44,230 nt of DNA from Sneathiella sp. GTDB lineage: Bacteria > Pseudomonadota > Alphaproteobacteria > Sneathiellales > Sneathiellaceae. A model generated the notes under the pieces. That model ran no database searches, was not told the DNA's origin, and was given only the letters and a program-made list of their open reading frames with translations. Shown in pieces: positions 32,514 to 41,800 of this stretch. Where the stretch lies: assembly GCF_002694385.1 (NCBI RefSeq), contig NZ_NZMB01000003.1:14889-59118 (forward strand), given 5' to 3'. The position numbers and the translations under genes are program-made. Positions within the stretch are counted from its first letter, which is position 1. Every line of letters starts with the position of its first letter.

Positions 32514-33911
32514 ATGGCGGACAGACATCCCGAAATGGATCAGGTAATCGGCAAGCTCACCAAGCTTCTGGGAGAGCGCTGCTCCACCGCCCAGGCGGTG
32601 CGCGAACAGCATGGCAAGGATGAAAGCTGGCACATCACCGAAGCGCCGGACGTTGTCTGCTTCGCCAGAAGCACCGAAGAAGTCTCCGAGATTGTCAAAA
32701 TCTGCGCGACGCATAAAGTGCCTGTCATTCCCTTCGGCGCGGGCACCTCGCTGGAGGGGCATGTCAATGCCGTTGCGGGCGGGGTTTCCATTGACCTGAA
32801 CGAGATGAATGCGATCCTGCGGGTCAGCCCGGAAGATCTCGACTGTACGGTGCAGCCCGGCGTGCGGCGCAAGCAGCTCAATGAGTATTTACGCGATACC
32901 GGCCTGTTCTTCCCCATTGATCCGGGGGCCGATGCCTCCATCGGCGGAATGACGTCAACGCGCGCTTCCGGCACCAATGCGGTGCGTTATGGCACCATGC
33001 GGGAGAATATTCTCAGCCTCAAGGTGGTGCTGCCCGACGGGAGGGTCATCTCTACCGGGCACCGGGCGAAGAAAAGCGCGGCCGGATATGATCTGACCAA
33101 GCTGTATATCGGCTCGGAAGGGACGCTCGGCGTGATTACGGAAATTACCCTGCGCCTTTACGGCATTCCGGAGGCGACCTCGGCGGCGACGGTCTGCTTC
33201 GCCGATATCGAAGGGGCGGTGCAGACCGTCATCCAGACAATCCAGAGCGGCATCCCCGTGGCGCGGATCGAGCTTCTGGATGATGTACAGGTGGATGCGG
33301 TCAACCGCTATTCAAAACTCGATCTGCCGGTGCAGCCGACCCTGTTTCTGGAATTTCATGGCAGTGAGGCTTCGGTCCGGGAGCAGGCGGAGCAGGTGCG
33401 GGCCATCTCGGCCGAATTTGGCGCCGGCGATTTTCAATGGACGACACAGGCGGAGGAACGCACGAAGCTCTGGCAGGCACGCCATGATGCGGCTTATGCG
33501 GCCGTTGCGCTGCGCCCCGGCGGTCAGCTCTGGGCGACCGATGTCTGCGTGCCGATTTCCCGCTTGGCGGATTGTATCCGGGAAACCAAGAAGGACCTGG
33601 AAGGCAGCTTTCTGGTGGCCCCGCTGGTTGGCCATGTGGGGGATGGGAATTTCCACCTTGCCTTCGTGATCATGAAGGATGACCCGAAGGAAATGGCGGA
33701 GGCCGAGAGGATCAATGCCCGGCTGATCCAGCGCGCCCTTTCCATGGACGGCACCTGCACCGGCGAGCACGGGATCGGCCTTGGCAAGATGAAATATATG
33801 CATCTGGAACATGGCGAGGCCGTTGATGTGATGGCGACACTGAAACAGGCGCTGGACCCGGACAATATCATGAACCCCGGAAAGATCGTTCCGCTACGGG
33901 CGGCGGAATAG
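32514..33911 (+). CDS. FAD-linked oxidoreductase, D-lactate dehydrogenase / GlcD-like
   Basis: The 465-residue protein is a PCMH-type flavoprotein closest to D-lactate dehydrogenase (cytochrome). Seen: the FAD-binding IPFGAGTSLEGHVNAVAGG, TVQPGVRRKQLNEYL, the pyrophosphate region DPGADASIGGMTSTRASGTNAVRYGTM, LYIGSEGTLGVITEITL, and the C-terminal GHVGDGNFH with the catalytic-site His, then CTGEHGIGLGK and LDPDNIMNPGKI. The ATG at 32514 is preceded by AGGGAAGGGCAGG; the frame is open to a TTG at 32493. No iron-sulfur partner genes (GlcE/GlcF) are beside it. A HAD hydrolase follows 51 bp downstream, so co-transcription is likely. Confidence 0.93.
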   Translation: MADRHPEMDQVIGKLTKLLGERCSTAQAVREQHGKDESWHITEAPDVVCFARSTEEVSEIVKICATHKVPVIPFGAGTSLEGHVNAVAGGVSIDLNEMNAILRVSPEDLDCTVQPGVRRKQLNEYLRDTGLFFPIDPGADASIGGMTSTRASGTNAVRYGTMRENILSLKVVLPDGRVISTGHRAKKSAAGYDLTKLYIGSEGTLGVITEITLRLYGIPEATSAATVCFADIEGAVQTVIQTIQSGIPVARIELLDDVQVDAVNRYSKLDLPVQPTLFLEFHGSEASVREQAEQVRAISAEFGAGDFQWTTQAEERTKLWQARHDAAYAAVALRPGGQLWATDVCVPISRLADCIRETKKDLEGSFLVAPLVGHVGDGNFHLAFVIMKDDPKEMAEAERINARLIQRALSMDGTCTGEHGIGLGKMKYMHLEHGEAVDVMATLKQALDPDNIMNPGKIVPLRAAE

Positions 33912-33962
33912 GGTGGTTTTTGCCCCCGTCTCTGAATTTTCTGAAGTTGATGTAAGGTTGGT

Positions 33963-34709
33963 ATGACTGTATTTTCACGCGGCAAGGGGCTGTCGGTCAT
34001 CGGCTTCGATGCGGATGACACCCTGTGGCAGAATGAGTATTTCTTTCGCCTGACCGAGGAGAGGTTCGCGGCGCTTCTCTCCGATTATGCGGACAGCGGG
34101 CATATCACGGAAAAGCTGCTGGCGGCGGAGCGGCGTAACCTGCAATATTACGGCTATGGCATTAAGGGCTTCACCCTGTCGATGATTGAAACGGCGGTCG
34201 AGGTGACGGAGGACCGGGTGCCTGCCGCCCTCCTGCATGATATCCTGCGCGCCGGGCGGGAAATGCTGCGCCATCCCATCGAAACACTGCCCCATGTGCG
34301 GGAAACATTGACCGAGCTGAGCGGCCGTTACCGGCTGGTGCTGATCAGCAAGGGGGATCTGTTCGATCAGGAACGCAAGCTGGCCCAGTCAGGGCTGGGG
34401 GAATTGTTCGATGATATCCAGATTGTCAGCGAAAAAACAACGGCCACCTATGCCCGTATTTTCAATCATGCAGGCCTCACGCCGGGGGCAAGCATGATGG
34501 TCGGAAATTCCCTTAAAAGCGATATCATCCCGGCGATAGAAGCAGGGAGCCATGGCGTCTATATCCCCCATGATCTGACCTGGGTGCATGAGCATGCGGA
34601 GGCGCCGGACGGCCATTCGCGGTTCCACACCCTTGCGCATCTGGGGGAACTGCCTGCGCTGATTGACCGTCTGGAGGGCATCATCAGGGGTCGCACTTCG
34701 CAAGTTTGA
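33963..34709 (+). CDS. HAD family hydrolase
   Basis: This 248-residue phosphatase-type HAD protein has the four motifs: FDADDTLW with nucleophile Asp16 and acid Asp18, LVLISKGDL (motif II, Ser), the Lys in IVSEKTTATYARI, and MMVGNSLKSDIIPA (motif IV acidic, Asp). A helical cap of about 85 residues lies between motifs I and II (type C1). The substrate is unknown. It follows the flavoprotein gene by 51 bp and overlaps the convergent pentapeptide gene by 26 bp at the 3' end. Confidence 0.9.
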   Translation: MTVFSRGKGLSVIGFDADDTLWQNEYFFRLTEERFAALLSDYADSGHITEKLLAAERRNLQYYGYGIKGFTLSMIETAVEVTEDRVPAALLHDILRAGREMLRHPIETLPHVRETLTELSGRYRLVLISKGDLFDQERKLAQSGLGELFDDIQIVSEKTTATYARIFNHAGLTPGASMMVGNSLKSDIIPAIEAGSHGVYIPHDLTWVHEHAEAPDGHSRFHTLAHLGELPALIDRLEGIIRGRTSQV

Positions 34710-35490
34710 TACGACCGGGCAGCTTTGTGCGCTCATCTCCGCAGGCGGCTTCCAGTTGACCCTGTTCCAGCCCCTTCACATTCGTGAAGTTGGCGCCGGA
34801 AAGATTGGCGCCCCAAAAGGTGGCGTTGGCGAGGTTGGCGGCGGAGAAATCCGCCTCCGCCAGATTGGCGCGATAGAAATTGGCATAGCGCAGATCGGTC
34901 TTGTCGAGGTGGGCGCCGGAAAGATCAGCCCGCGTGAAGTTGCTGTTTGAAAGATCAGCGTTCGACAATTTTGCCCCTATCAGCGTCGCCCGCTTGAAAT
35001 TCACATCCGAAAGCTTTGCTCCTGTGAAATCGGCATTGGTCAATATCGCGCGCTTGAAATTGGCCTGGCGGATATCGGCATTCAGAAACTGGCCACCTTC
35101 GATTGTGGCATTGTCAAAATCAGTGTTACGTAAATCAGCCCCTTTCAGGGTTGCATTCGTCAGGACCGCCTTTTCCAGGTCCGCCTCCTGCAGGATAGCC
35201 TGATCAAGATTGGCGGAGATGAGGGTCGCCTTTTCAATATCGGAGCGGCGCAGGTCCGCCTTTTCAAGATTTGCGTTGCTGAGATTTATCTGTTTCAGAA
35301 AGGAATCACGCAAATTTGCTCCCTTGAGAGTGGCGTCGTTCAAATCCTGATATTGAAGTTTTGCCCCGCGCAGATCACAGCCGCTGCAACTATTCGTCGT
35401 TGTCAGCTTTTTCAAAGCCGCCCTGTCCAGCGCCTGTGCGCCAGCCGTGGTTAGTACAAGAAAAAAGGCGCCGACAATCAATTTTCTCAT
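34684..35490 (-). CDS. Exported pentapeptide-repeat protein
   Basis: The 268-residue precursor starts at an ATG at 35488-35490, eight bases after GGGAG, with the signal MRKLIVGAFFLVLTTAGAQALD. The mature protein is then a long array of A(D/N)LXX-type pentapeptides from about residue 28 to 235 (for example GANLRDSFLKQINLSNANLE), predicting a right-handed quadrilateral beta-helix; CSGCDL near residue 38 holds two cysteines. Most such proteins of the family are cytosolic (QnrB-like, MfpA); an exported one probably works in the periplasm or on the surface. Its 3' end overlaps the HAD gene by 26 bp. Function unknown. Confidence 0.92.
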   Translation of the reverse strand: MRKLIVGAFFLVLTTAGAQALDRAALKKLTTTNSCSGCDLRGAKLQYQDLNDATLKGANLRDSFLKQINLSNANLEKADLRRSDIEKATLISANLDQAILQEADLEKAVLTNATLKGADLRNTDFDNATIEGGQFLNADIRQANFKRAILTNADFTGAKLSDVNFKRATLIGAKLSNADLSNSNFTRADLSGAHLDKTDLRYANFYRANLAEADFSAANLANATFWGANLSGANFTNVKGLEQGQLEAACGDERTKLPGRIKLAKCDP

Positions 35491-35681
35491 TGAAATCTCC
35501 CACAATCAGGATGGTTTTTTGTGCTGTTATTTGCTTTAGAATTAATCTTTATTGCCGCAAATTCAATTCATCATGATGTTTGACAGGATAAAGGCCGCCT
35601 GTCACTATTTAACAAAAGCAAGAATGATAACCTGCGTCGCCCCGGGCGGCCTTAGCATCACCAGAAGGATTTATTTTCAAG

Positions 35682-36323
35682 ATGATAAAAGCCATCCTGT
35701 GGGATTTCGGGGGCGTTCTGACGTCGAGCCCGTTTGAGGCGTTTGCCCGGTATGAGTCGGAGCGGGGATTGCCGGAAAATTTTGTCCGTACAATCAATTC
35801 GACCAACCCCGATACCAACGCCTGGGCGCGCTTCGAGCGGAGCGAGGTGACGCTGGATGAATTTGACACACTGTTCGAGGCGGAAAGTGCCGCCCTTGGC
35901 CATCCGGTTTCGGGCAAGGATATTGTCCGTCTGCTGGGCGGCGATATCCGGCCGAATATGGTGAATGCCCTCAAGATTTGCCGTGAGAAATATATCTGCA
36001 CCTGCCTCACCAATAATGTGGCGGCCGGGAAGGGACCGGGCATGACCCGCGATGCGGCTGCGCAAGCAGACGTGCAGAAGGTTATGGGTCTGTTCGGTGA
36101 GGTGATCGAATCCAGCAAGATTGGCCTCAGAAAGCCAGACCCGAGGATTTATGAATATGCCTGTGGGCAGATGGGCGTCAAGCCGGAAGAAGTTGTGTAT
36201 CTTGATGATCTCGGCATCAATCTGAAGCCGGCCGCCGCAATGGGCATGACAACCATCAAAGTGGTGAGCGAGGCGCAGGCGCTGCGGGATCTGTCCGCCG
36301 CATCGGGCCTCAGCTTTTCCTGA
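35682..36323 (+). CDS. HAD-IA family hydrolase (EPHX2/ACAD10 N-domain-like)
   Basis: The 213-residue HAD protein begins ILWDFGGVLTSSPFEAFARYE, where Asp8 is the nucleophile and the residue at +2 is Gly, as in the YihX/EPHX2-N/ACAD10-N group. Other motifs are CTCLTNNVA (motif II), ESSKIGLRKPDPRIYEYAC with the motif III Lys, and VVYLDDLGINLKPAAAMGM (motif IV). The Cap is helical and inserted early. The substrate is unknown; related enzymes hydrolyse sugar or lipid phosphates. It is preceded by a 190-bp spacer after the divergent pentapeptide gene and converges on the CHASE2 cyclase. Confidence 0.88.
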   Translation: MIKAILWDFGGVLTSSPFEAFARYESERGLPENFVRTINSTNPDTNAWARFERSEVTLDEFDTLFEAESAALGHPVSGKDIVRLLGGDIRPNMVNALKICREKYICTCLTNNVAAGKGPGMTRDAAAQADVQKVMGLFGEVIESSKIGLRKPDPRIYEYACGQMGVKPEEVVYLDDLGINLKPAAAMGMTTIKVVSEAQALRDLSAASGLSFS

Positions 36324-36391
36324 CCGGCCCTGCTGGTCCAGCTATCGCCAAAGCCTGCCGGAGATAGTCGGAGGCGCCTATTTTCACACCT

Positions 36392-38620
36392 CTATTTCTC
36401 GCTGGCCCGATAAACGCCGTCCCAGCCGTCGGACGGCGGGGTCTCCTGAAAGGCCCGGATGCGCATCCGGAACAGGGCGGCGTAACGGGAAAACCGGTCG
36501 TTCATTGCCTCGATCCCATCGAGCCGGGTCAGCGCCGCCTGCCAGTTGCGGGCGAGATACAGCTCAAGGAAGGCTTCCATTTCGGCTCTTGCTTCCCTGA
36601 AATCCTGTCGCGTGGCATATTCCTCATTGCCGAACAGGCCGTAGATGGTCACGGCCTCCTCCTTGCCTTTCACGGTGATCAGGTCAAGCTTGATGAGGGC
36701 ATAACCCGGGATGGCCCTGGCCGTGCTCTCGCCGATGATGATGCTAACCCCGTATTCCTTGGTCTGCCCTTCGAGGCGGGACGCAAGGTTGACCGGGTCG
36801 CCTAGCACCGAATAGTCAAACCGCTGCTCGGACCCGAGATTGCCGACAATGCAGGCCCCGGTGTTGAGCCCGATCCCGACGCGCAACGCCTTGAAAGGCC
36901 GATCTTCCGCCTCCGCCTCTTCCTTCAGGCGCGCATTCAGGGCGACAAGGCGGAGAATCATCTGCAAGGCGGCATCCGCGGCGTCTTTCGGATGCCGGGC
37001 GTTTTCCAGCGGCGCATTCCAGAAGGCCATGATCGCATCGCCCATATATTTGTCGATGGTGCCATTATGTTTGAGGATTTCATCCGTCATCGGCGTCAGA
37101 AACCGGTTGATCAGATGGGTGAGGCCGCGCGGGTCATGACGATAGCCTTCGGATATCACCGTAAATTCGCGCACATCGCAGAACATGAAGGTCATTTCGC
37201 GCATTTCCCCGCCGAGGACCAGACTGTCCGGGGACGCGGAAAGCCTCTCGACAAGCTCCGGCGAGAGGTAATGGGCAAAGGCATTCCTGATCCGGGTTCG
37301 CTCCTGCTCCGTACCACGGTAATTTGAATAGACCATGGTAATATATACAAGGATTGAGATGAGCAGGGTGTAGCTGACATCAATCAAGGTTGATGTGTAG
37401 ATGAACAGGAAAATGGAAGACCCGATGGCGGTGGCAGAGATAAAGATCAGCAGCCCAAGCGTGGTTCGCGCCCCGACGAGCGGCACCAGCAGGATCAGCA
37501 GCAATCCTGTGGCGAGCGTTCCGATCCATTCGAAAATGGCGATGAAGTCGGGGCGGAACAGGTAACTTTTACTCCAGATATTTTCCAGAAGCTGCACATG
37601 CATCTCGACCCCCGGCAAGTTGGAGGTCAGCGGCGATGCCCGCAAATCTTTCAGCCCCGTTGCCGATGTTCCGACCAGAACCAGCTTGCCGTCAATGCGC
37701 TGTTTATCAACGGCGCCGTTTATGACATCCACAGCGGAAATATAGAGCGACGGATCATATTCGGCATATTTGACGCGGATTCGCCCTCTTGCGTCGGTTG
37801 GGACTAAGGTATCGGCCACCTTGAAGCCGATAATGCCGTTTTCGCCGGACTGGATGATCACATTTCGCCCCGTGGCAACCCGCAGCATGTCAAGGGCCAG
37901 CGAGGGGATAATCTGGTCGCCGACCCGGTTGGCGAGTGGGATGCGGCGGACGATACCGTCAAAATCCTGTTCAAGACTAATCATCCCGCGCCCGGCGGCG
38001 GCTTCATCCAGCGTGGCAATATTGCCGACAAGCGCAGGGTAGCTTCGAAGATAGTTTCGCGGGTGCGGGCCAAGAATAGCGAAGGAGGGGATCCGGTTGA
38101 GCCCGAGATTGTTCGCCCCGACAATATCGGTAATGACGGATATGCCAAGCACGACACGGCTTTTTGCGATGGCGGTGGCAAAGGTGTCATCGAAAGAGGG
38201 CAGGGCCCCCAGCCTCTCCCGGATATCAGGGGGAAGATTGACAATATTCTTTGGCATCTGGTCGGGCGACAGACGGTCTGCTTCGGCAAACAGCATATCG
38301 AATCCGATAACCGCCGCCCCGTTTGCCGTCAAATTGTCAACGAGCTGGGCAAGGAAGGTCCGCGGCCAGGGCCATTGCCCCAGATTGAGCAGGCTTTTCT
38401 CATCAATATCCACCACCACAACCGGGCGCGACGCCTCTGCTTCACGGGGGTGGTAATGCTGATAGATGTCAAAAATCCGGTCCCGGAAGCTGGAAAGGAC
38501 AATGGGATCGGAGATCTGTAGAAAGAGCGCCGTGGCCAGCAGAAGGGATGCCCATATCCGGCTGAGCCCGGCGGAAGGAGACCGGCCGAGCGGGCTTTTT
38601 ATGCGTAAGGATTTGGCCAC
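36392..38620 (-). CDS. CHASE2-domain adenylate/guanylate cyclase
   Basis: This 742-residue membrane protein, starting at a GTG (38618-38620), has a first helix at about 20-37, a periplasmic CHASE2 sensor at about 45-340 (VVVDIDEKSLLNLGQWPWPR, GAAVIGFDMLFAEADR, GVEMHVQLLENI), three membrane helices at about 350-430 and a C-terminal class III cyclase at about 460-640. The catalytic set is present: FCDVREFT and DKYMGDAIMAFWNAP with the two metal-binding Asp, and LGDPVNLASRLEGQTKEYG with the transition-state Asn/Arg pair. A short C-terminal helical extension follows. It probably converts an envelope signal into cAMP or cGMP. It diverges from the giant FecR/RTX gene. Confidence 0.95.
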   Translation of the reverse strand: MAKSLRIKSPLGRSPSAGLSRIWASLLLATALFLQISDPIVLSSFRDRIFDIYQHYHPREAEASRPVVVVDIDEKSLLNLGQWPWPRTFLAQLVDNLTANGAAVIGFDMLFAEADRLSPDQMPKNIVNLPPDIRERLGALPSFDDTFATAIAKSRVVLGISVITDIVGANNLGLNRIPSFAILGPHPRNYLRSYPALVGNIATLDEAAAGRGMISLEQDFDGIVRRIPLANRVGDQIIPSLALDMLRVATGRNVIIQSGENGIIGFKVADTLVPTDARGRIRVKYAEYDPSLYISAVDVINGAVDKQRIDGKLVLVGTSATGLKDLRASPLTSNLPGVEMHVQLLENIWSKSYLFRPDFIAIFEWIGTLATGLLLILLVPLVGARTTLGLLIFISATAIGSSIFLFIYTSTLIDVSYTLLISILVYITMVYSNYRGTEQERTRIRNAFAHYLSPELVERLSASPDSLVLGGEMREMTFMFCDVREFTVISEGYRHDPRGLTHLINRFLTPMTDEILKHNGTIDKYMGDAIMAFWNAPLENARHPKDAADAALQMILRLVALNARLKEEAEAEDRPFKALRVGIGLNTGACIVGNLGSEQRFDYSVLGDPVNLASRLEGQTKEYGVSIIIGESTARAIPGYALIKLDLITVKGKEEAVTIYGLFGNEEYATRQDFREARAEMEAFLELYLARNWQAALTRLDGIEAMNDRFSRYAALFRMRIRAFQETPPSDGWDGVYRASEK

Positions 38621-38897
38621 AGCCCCCCTCGTACTTCCTTATCCGGAATATAAATCAGTAAACGACCGTTTCCACAAATCTTTCCATTAACCATAGTTGC
38701 GAAAAAATTTATGAAATATGTTCGAAATGTGGCATACTCTTCCAATTGAGACCAGTGCGCTTTGTATTTTATGTCTTCGTTTATTCCTTTCGCCGACAGA
38801 AACCAAACGGCGACTTTTTTTGATGTGATTATTTTAAGGGTTGATAATTGCGCTTTTCGCATTGCAATGAATTTCTCCCGCCCAGAGGTTGTTTAAT
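38621..38897. promoter_or_regulatory. Divergent intergenic region of CHASE2 cyclase and FecR/RTX gene
   Basis: This 277-bp AT-rich spacer separates two divergent starts and must hold promoters for both, although I could not place boxes with confidence. An 87-codon open frame on the minus strand (38599-38862) overlaps the cyclase start and lacks supporting features. No CRP-like TGTGA-N6-TCACA site was found. Confidence 0.5.
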
Positions 38898-41800
38898 ATG
38901 AAACAGGAAGGTTTATCTGACCTCGACAGCCGATCCCTTGCCGATTATCAGGCACCCGAGCAGGGATACCTGCGGCTGGGGGATGAAATAAAGCCGCTTG
39001 TTGCGGAGTTTTCCCGCGAGGGGGTTGATCTTCGCCTGACATCGGAAGATGGCGGTTACATTACGGTGCATGATTATTTTGCGTCCGGCCCGGGTGTGGA
39101 CATTCTGACCGCGGGCGGTGCCCGAATCCCGTCGGATCTTGTCAGCAAGCTGTCCGGCCCCGGACCGGTGGCGCAATCGGCGGGTACTCAGTCGGATGCG
39201 GGCGGCCCGATCGGCGAGATCAGTCGGCTTGAAGGAACCGTTACCGTACGTCACGCCGATGGCACCCGTGTGGAGCTGGTTGAAGGGGCGGCGGTTTATC
39301 AGGGCGATGTCATCGAAACAGCAGGCGGATCGTCCTTTACAATTATTTTTGTCGACGATACCCAGTTTTCCATGAATGAGAATGGCCGGGCGGTCCTCGA
39401 TGAGCTGGTTTATAACCCTTCCTCCGGCAGTGGAAAGTTTGGCCTCTCCCTTTTACAGGGGATTTTCTCGCTGGTCAGCGGCCAGATTGCCAAGGACGAG
39501 CCGGAAAATGTGGATGTCCGTACGCCGGTCGGCACCATCGGTATCCGCGGGACAAGCTGGTCCGGCCAGGTCAAGAGCATTGGCGAAGACTCTGTCTTCA
39601 CCCTCTATACCGGCGCTATCGCCGTCAGTAACGAGGCCGGATCGCAGCTTCTCACCTTGCCGAACCAGACGGTGATCGTCACCAGCTATTCCTCCATACC
39701 CGGGCAGCCTTTTGTTTTAAGCGATCAGCAGGCAGTGGACCTCTATGGCGATGTGCTGCGGTTGATCAATCCGGAATGGTTCAGAAATGAGGAAGACTTT
39801 GATCCGGACCGGATAAACCCGGAAGGCGGGCGGCGGTCCCATAATGGCGGCGGCGCGGGGTTCAATCCTTTTGCGGATGGTCAGATTGATGGCGGGCTGA
39901 CTGTCGGTGATCTTTTGAAATCGGCGGATTTGCTGGGAGAAACCGATCTGGGTTTTGAGCGATCTGAAAGCATGCAGGAAATCACCGGTCTTGGCCCTCA
40001 GACCAGCCTTTCGATTGTCTCCGTTACAGATCCGGAAACAGGGAATCTGCAAAGCTTCCAGATTGTTGTCAGCCTTAATGAGCCAACGAATGTTCCGGTG
40101 ACGATAACCTATGATCTGCGCGGCGGATCGGCTTCGGGCGTGGGGGCAGGATTGCCGGGCGATCTTGATTATATCATCGAAGGGGGAAGCGACGGTATTA
40201 TCGTCATTCCGGCCGGATCGACGCAGGCAACTTTCACCGTTTCGATCATAGATGATGATGTGATCGAGAATGTCGAGTTTTTCATCATCGCCCTGACGGG
40301 GGCGCAGAATGCCGACATCAATGTTGCCTCCAGTCAGGCTATGGTTGTGATCACGGATGATGATATCGGCGTTGTCAGCCTGTCGAATGTGACTGTCGGC
40401 GGGGTGCCGGTTGCAAGCGGGGAGGCCATCACGGTTGATGAAAGCGCCGGCGTCCTCTCATTTGAACTTATTCTCGACAAGGCGGTCGCTCCGGGTGTGA
40501 CAGTGGCGGTCAATTATACCATCAGCGGATCGGCAACGGCGGGTGGCGACTATGTGACAGATGGCATACAGACCGTTCTGTTCGAAGGCGGAGAGAGCGG
40601 TCTTGCTCCCGGGGCAACGGCGGTTATCACCATTCCCATTGTGGACGATGACATTGCGGAAGGGACGGAAACCCTGACCCTGACGCTGGTCGGCGGATCG
40701 AGCAATGTCGTTATTGACGAGGGGGGAGAACCCCTGACAATCGTCATTGAGGATAACGATAGCACGCCCATTGAGCTTGGGGAGGCTATGCCGGCCGAGG
40801 TCACGGAATCGGCGACGGGCGACGTCATAGAAGGCGGATCAACTGGGATTGTCGGCGGGGATATTGCGGCGGTTACGTTCGATACGGTGCAGGCGGAGTT
40901 CAGTGAAACCGGGCTGACATCCGGCGGCGTCCCCGTTGTCCTGGATGGCCTCGGCACGAATGCCGTCACGGGTATGGCGAACGGAGCGCCGGTTTTTACC
41001 GTCACGCTCAATCTTGACGGCTCCTATGATTTTGCGCTGCTCGGGCCGATAGATCACCTCGATGCGGCGGGCGCAAATCTGCCGACGATTGCCTTTGATC
41101 TGGCATTTACAGCGACGGGTCCGGGCGGGGATTCCGTCTCTGGCTCGCTGCCTGTCACAATCGCGGACAGTGGCCCAATTGTCAGCGATGTGGCGGCGTC
41201 AATCCTCTATGAAGCGGCTCTGGCTGACGGCACGAATCCCTCTGCGGCCGGGACAGTTGTCAGCGGATCGGTGCCGGTTGACTTCGGCCTCGACGGGGCA
41301 GGCAGTGTGACGCTGGATATTGACAGCTTGCCGACAGTTACATCGGCGGGCGATCCGGTGACCTATACGATTTCAACGCTTGCCGATGGCGTGACACAGC
41401 GCGTCGAGGCCATGGCCGTCCCATCACAAGGCGGCGCGGCGCGGCCCGTCTTCTCGCTCGATTTCGGACCGGAGGCGAATGCAGACGGGTATCAGTATAC
41501 CCTGACGCTGAAAGACGCGCTGGATCATCCGGCACCGGGGGCCGATAGTCTTGATCTTTCCTTCAATTATAATGTTGCCGATGAGGACGGGACCGTCGCC
41601 ACCGGCTCCTTTACAACAACTGTTGTGGATGATGTTCCTGTTGCAGAGCCGGATGCGGTTGAATTGCCGGCCACTTCCCTGCCCGATCACAATCTGCTGT
41701 TCGTTCTGGATGTTTCCGGCTCGATGACGAATTTCGTGCCCGGCGCCGGGCAAACCCGCATTCAGATTTTGCGCACCGCCGTTGATAATATGCTCAGCGA

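Noticed and set aside
38599-38862. 87-codon open frame overlapping the CHASE2 cyclase start
   Set aside because: It overlaps a real gene start in another frame, has no family features and lies in promoter DNA.
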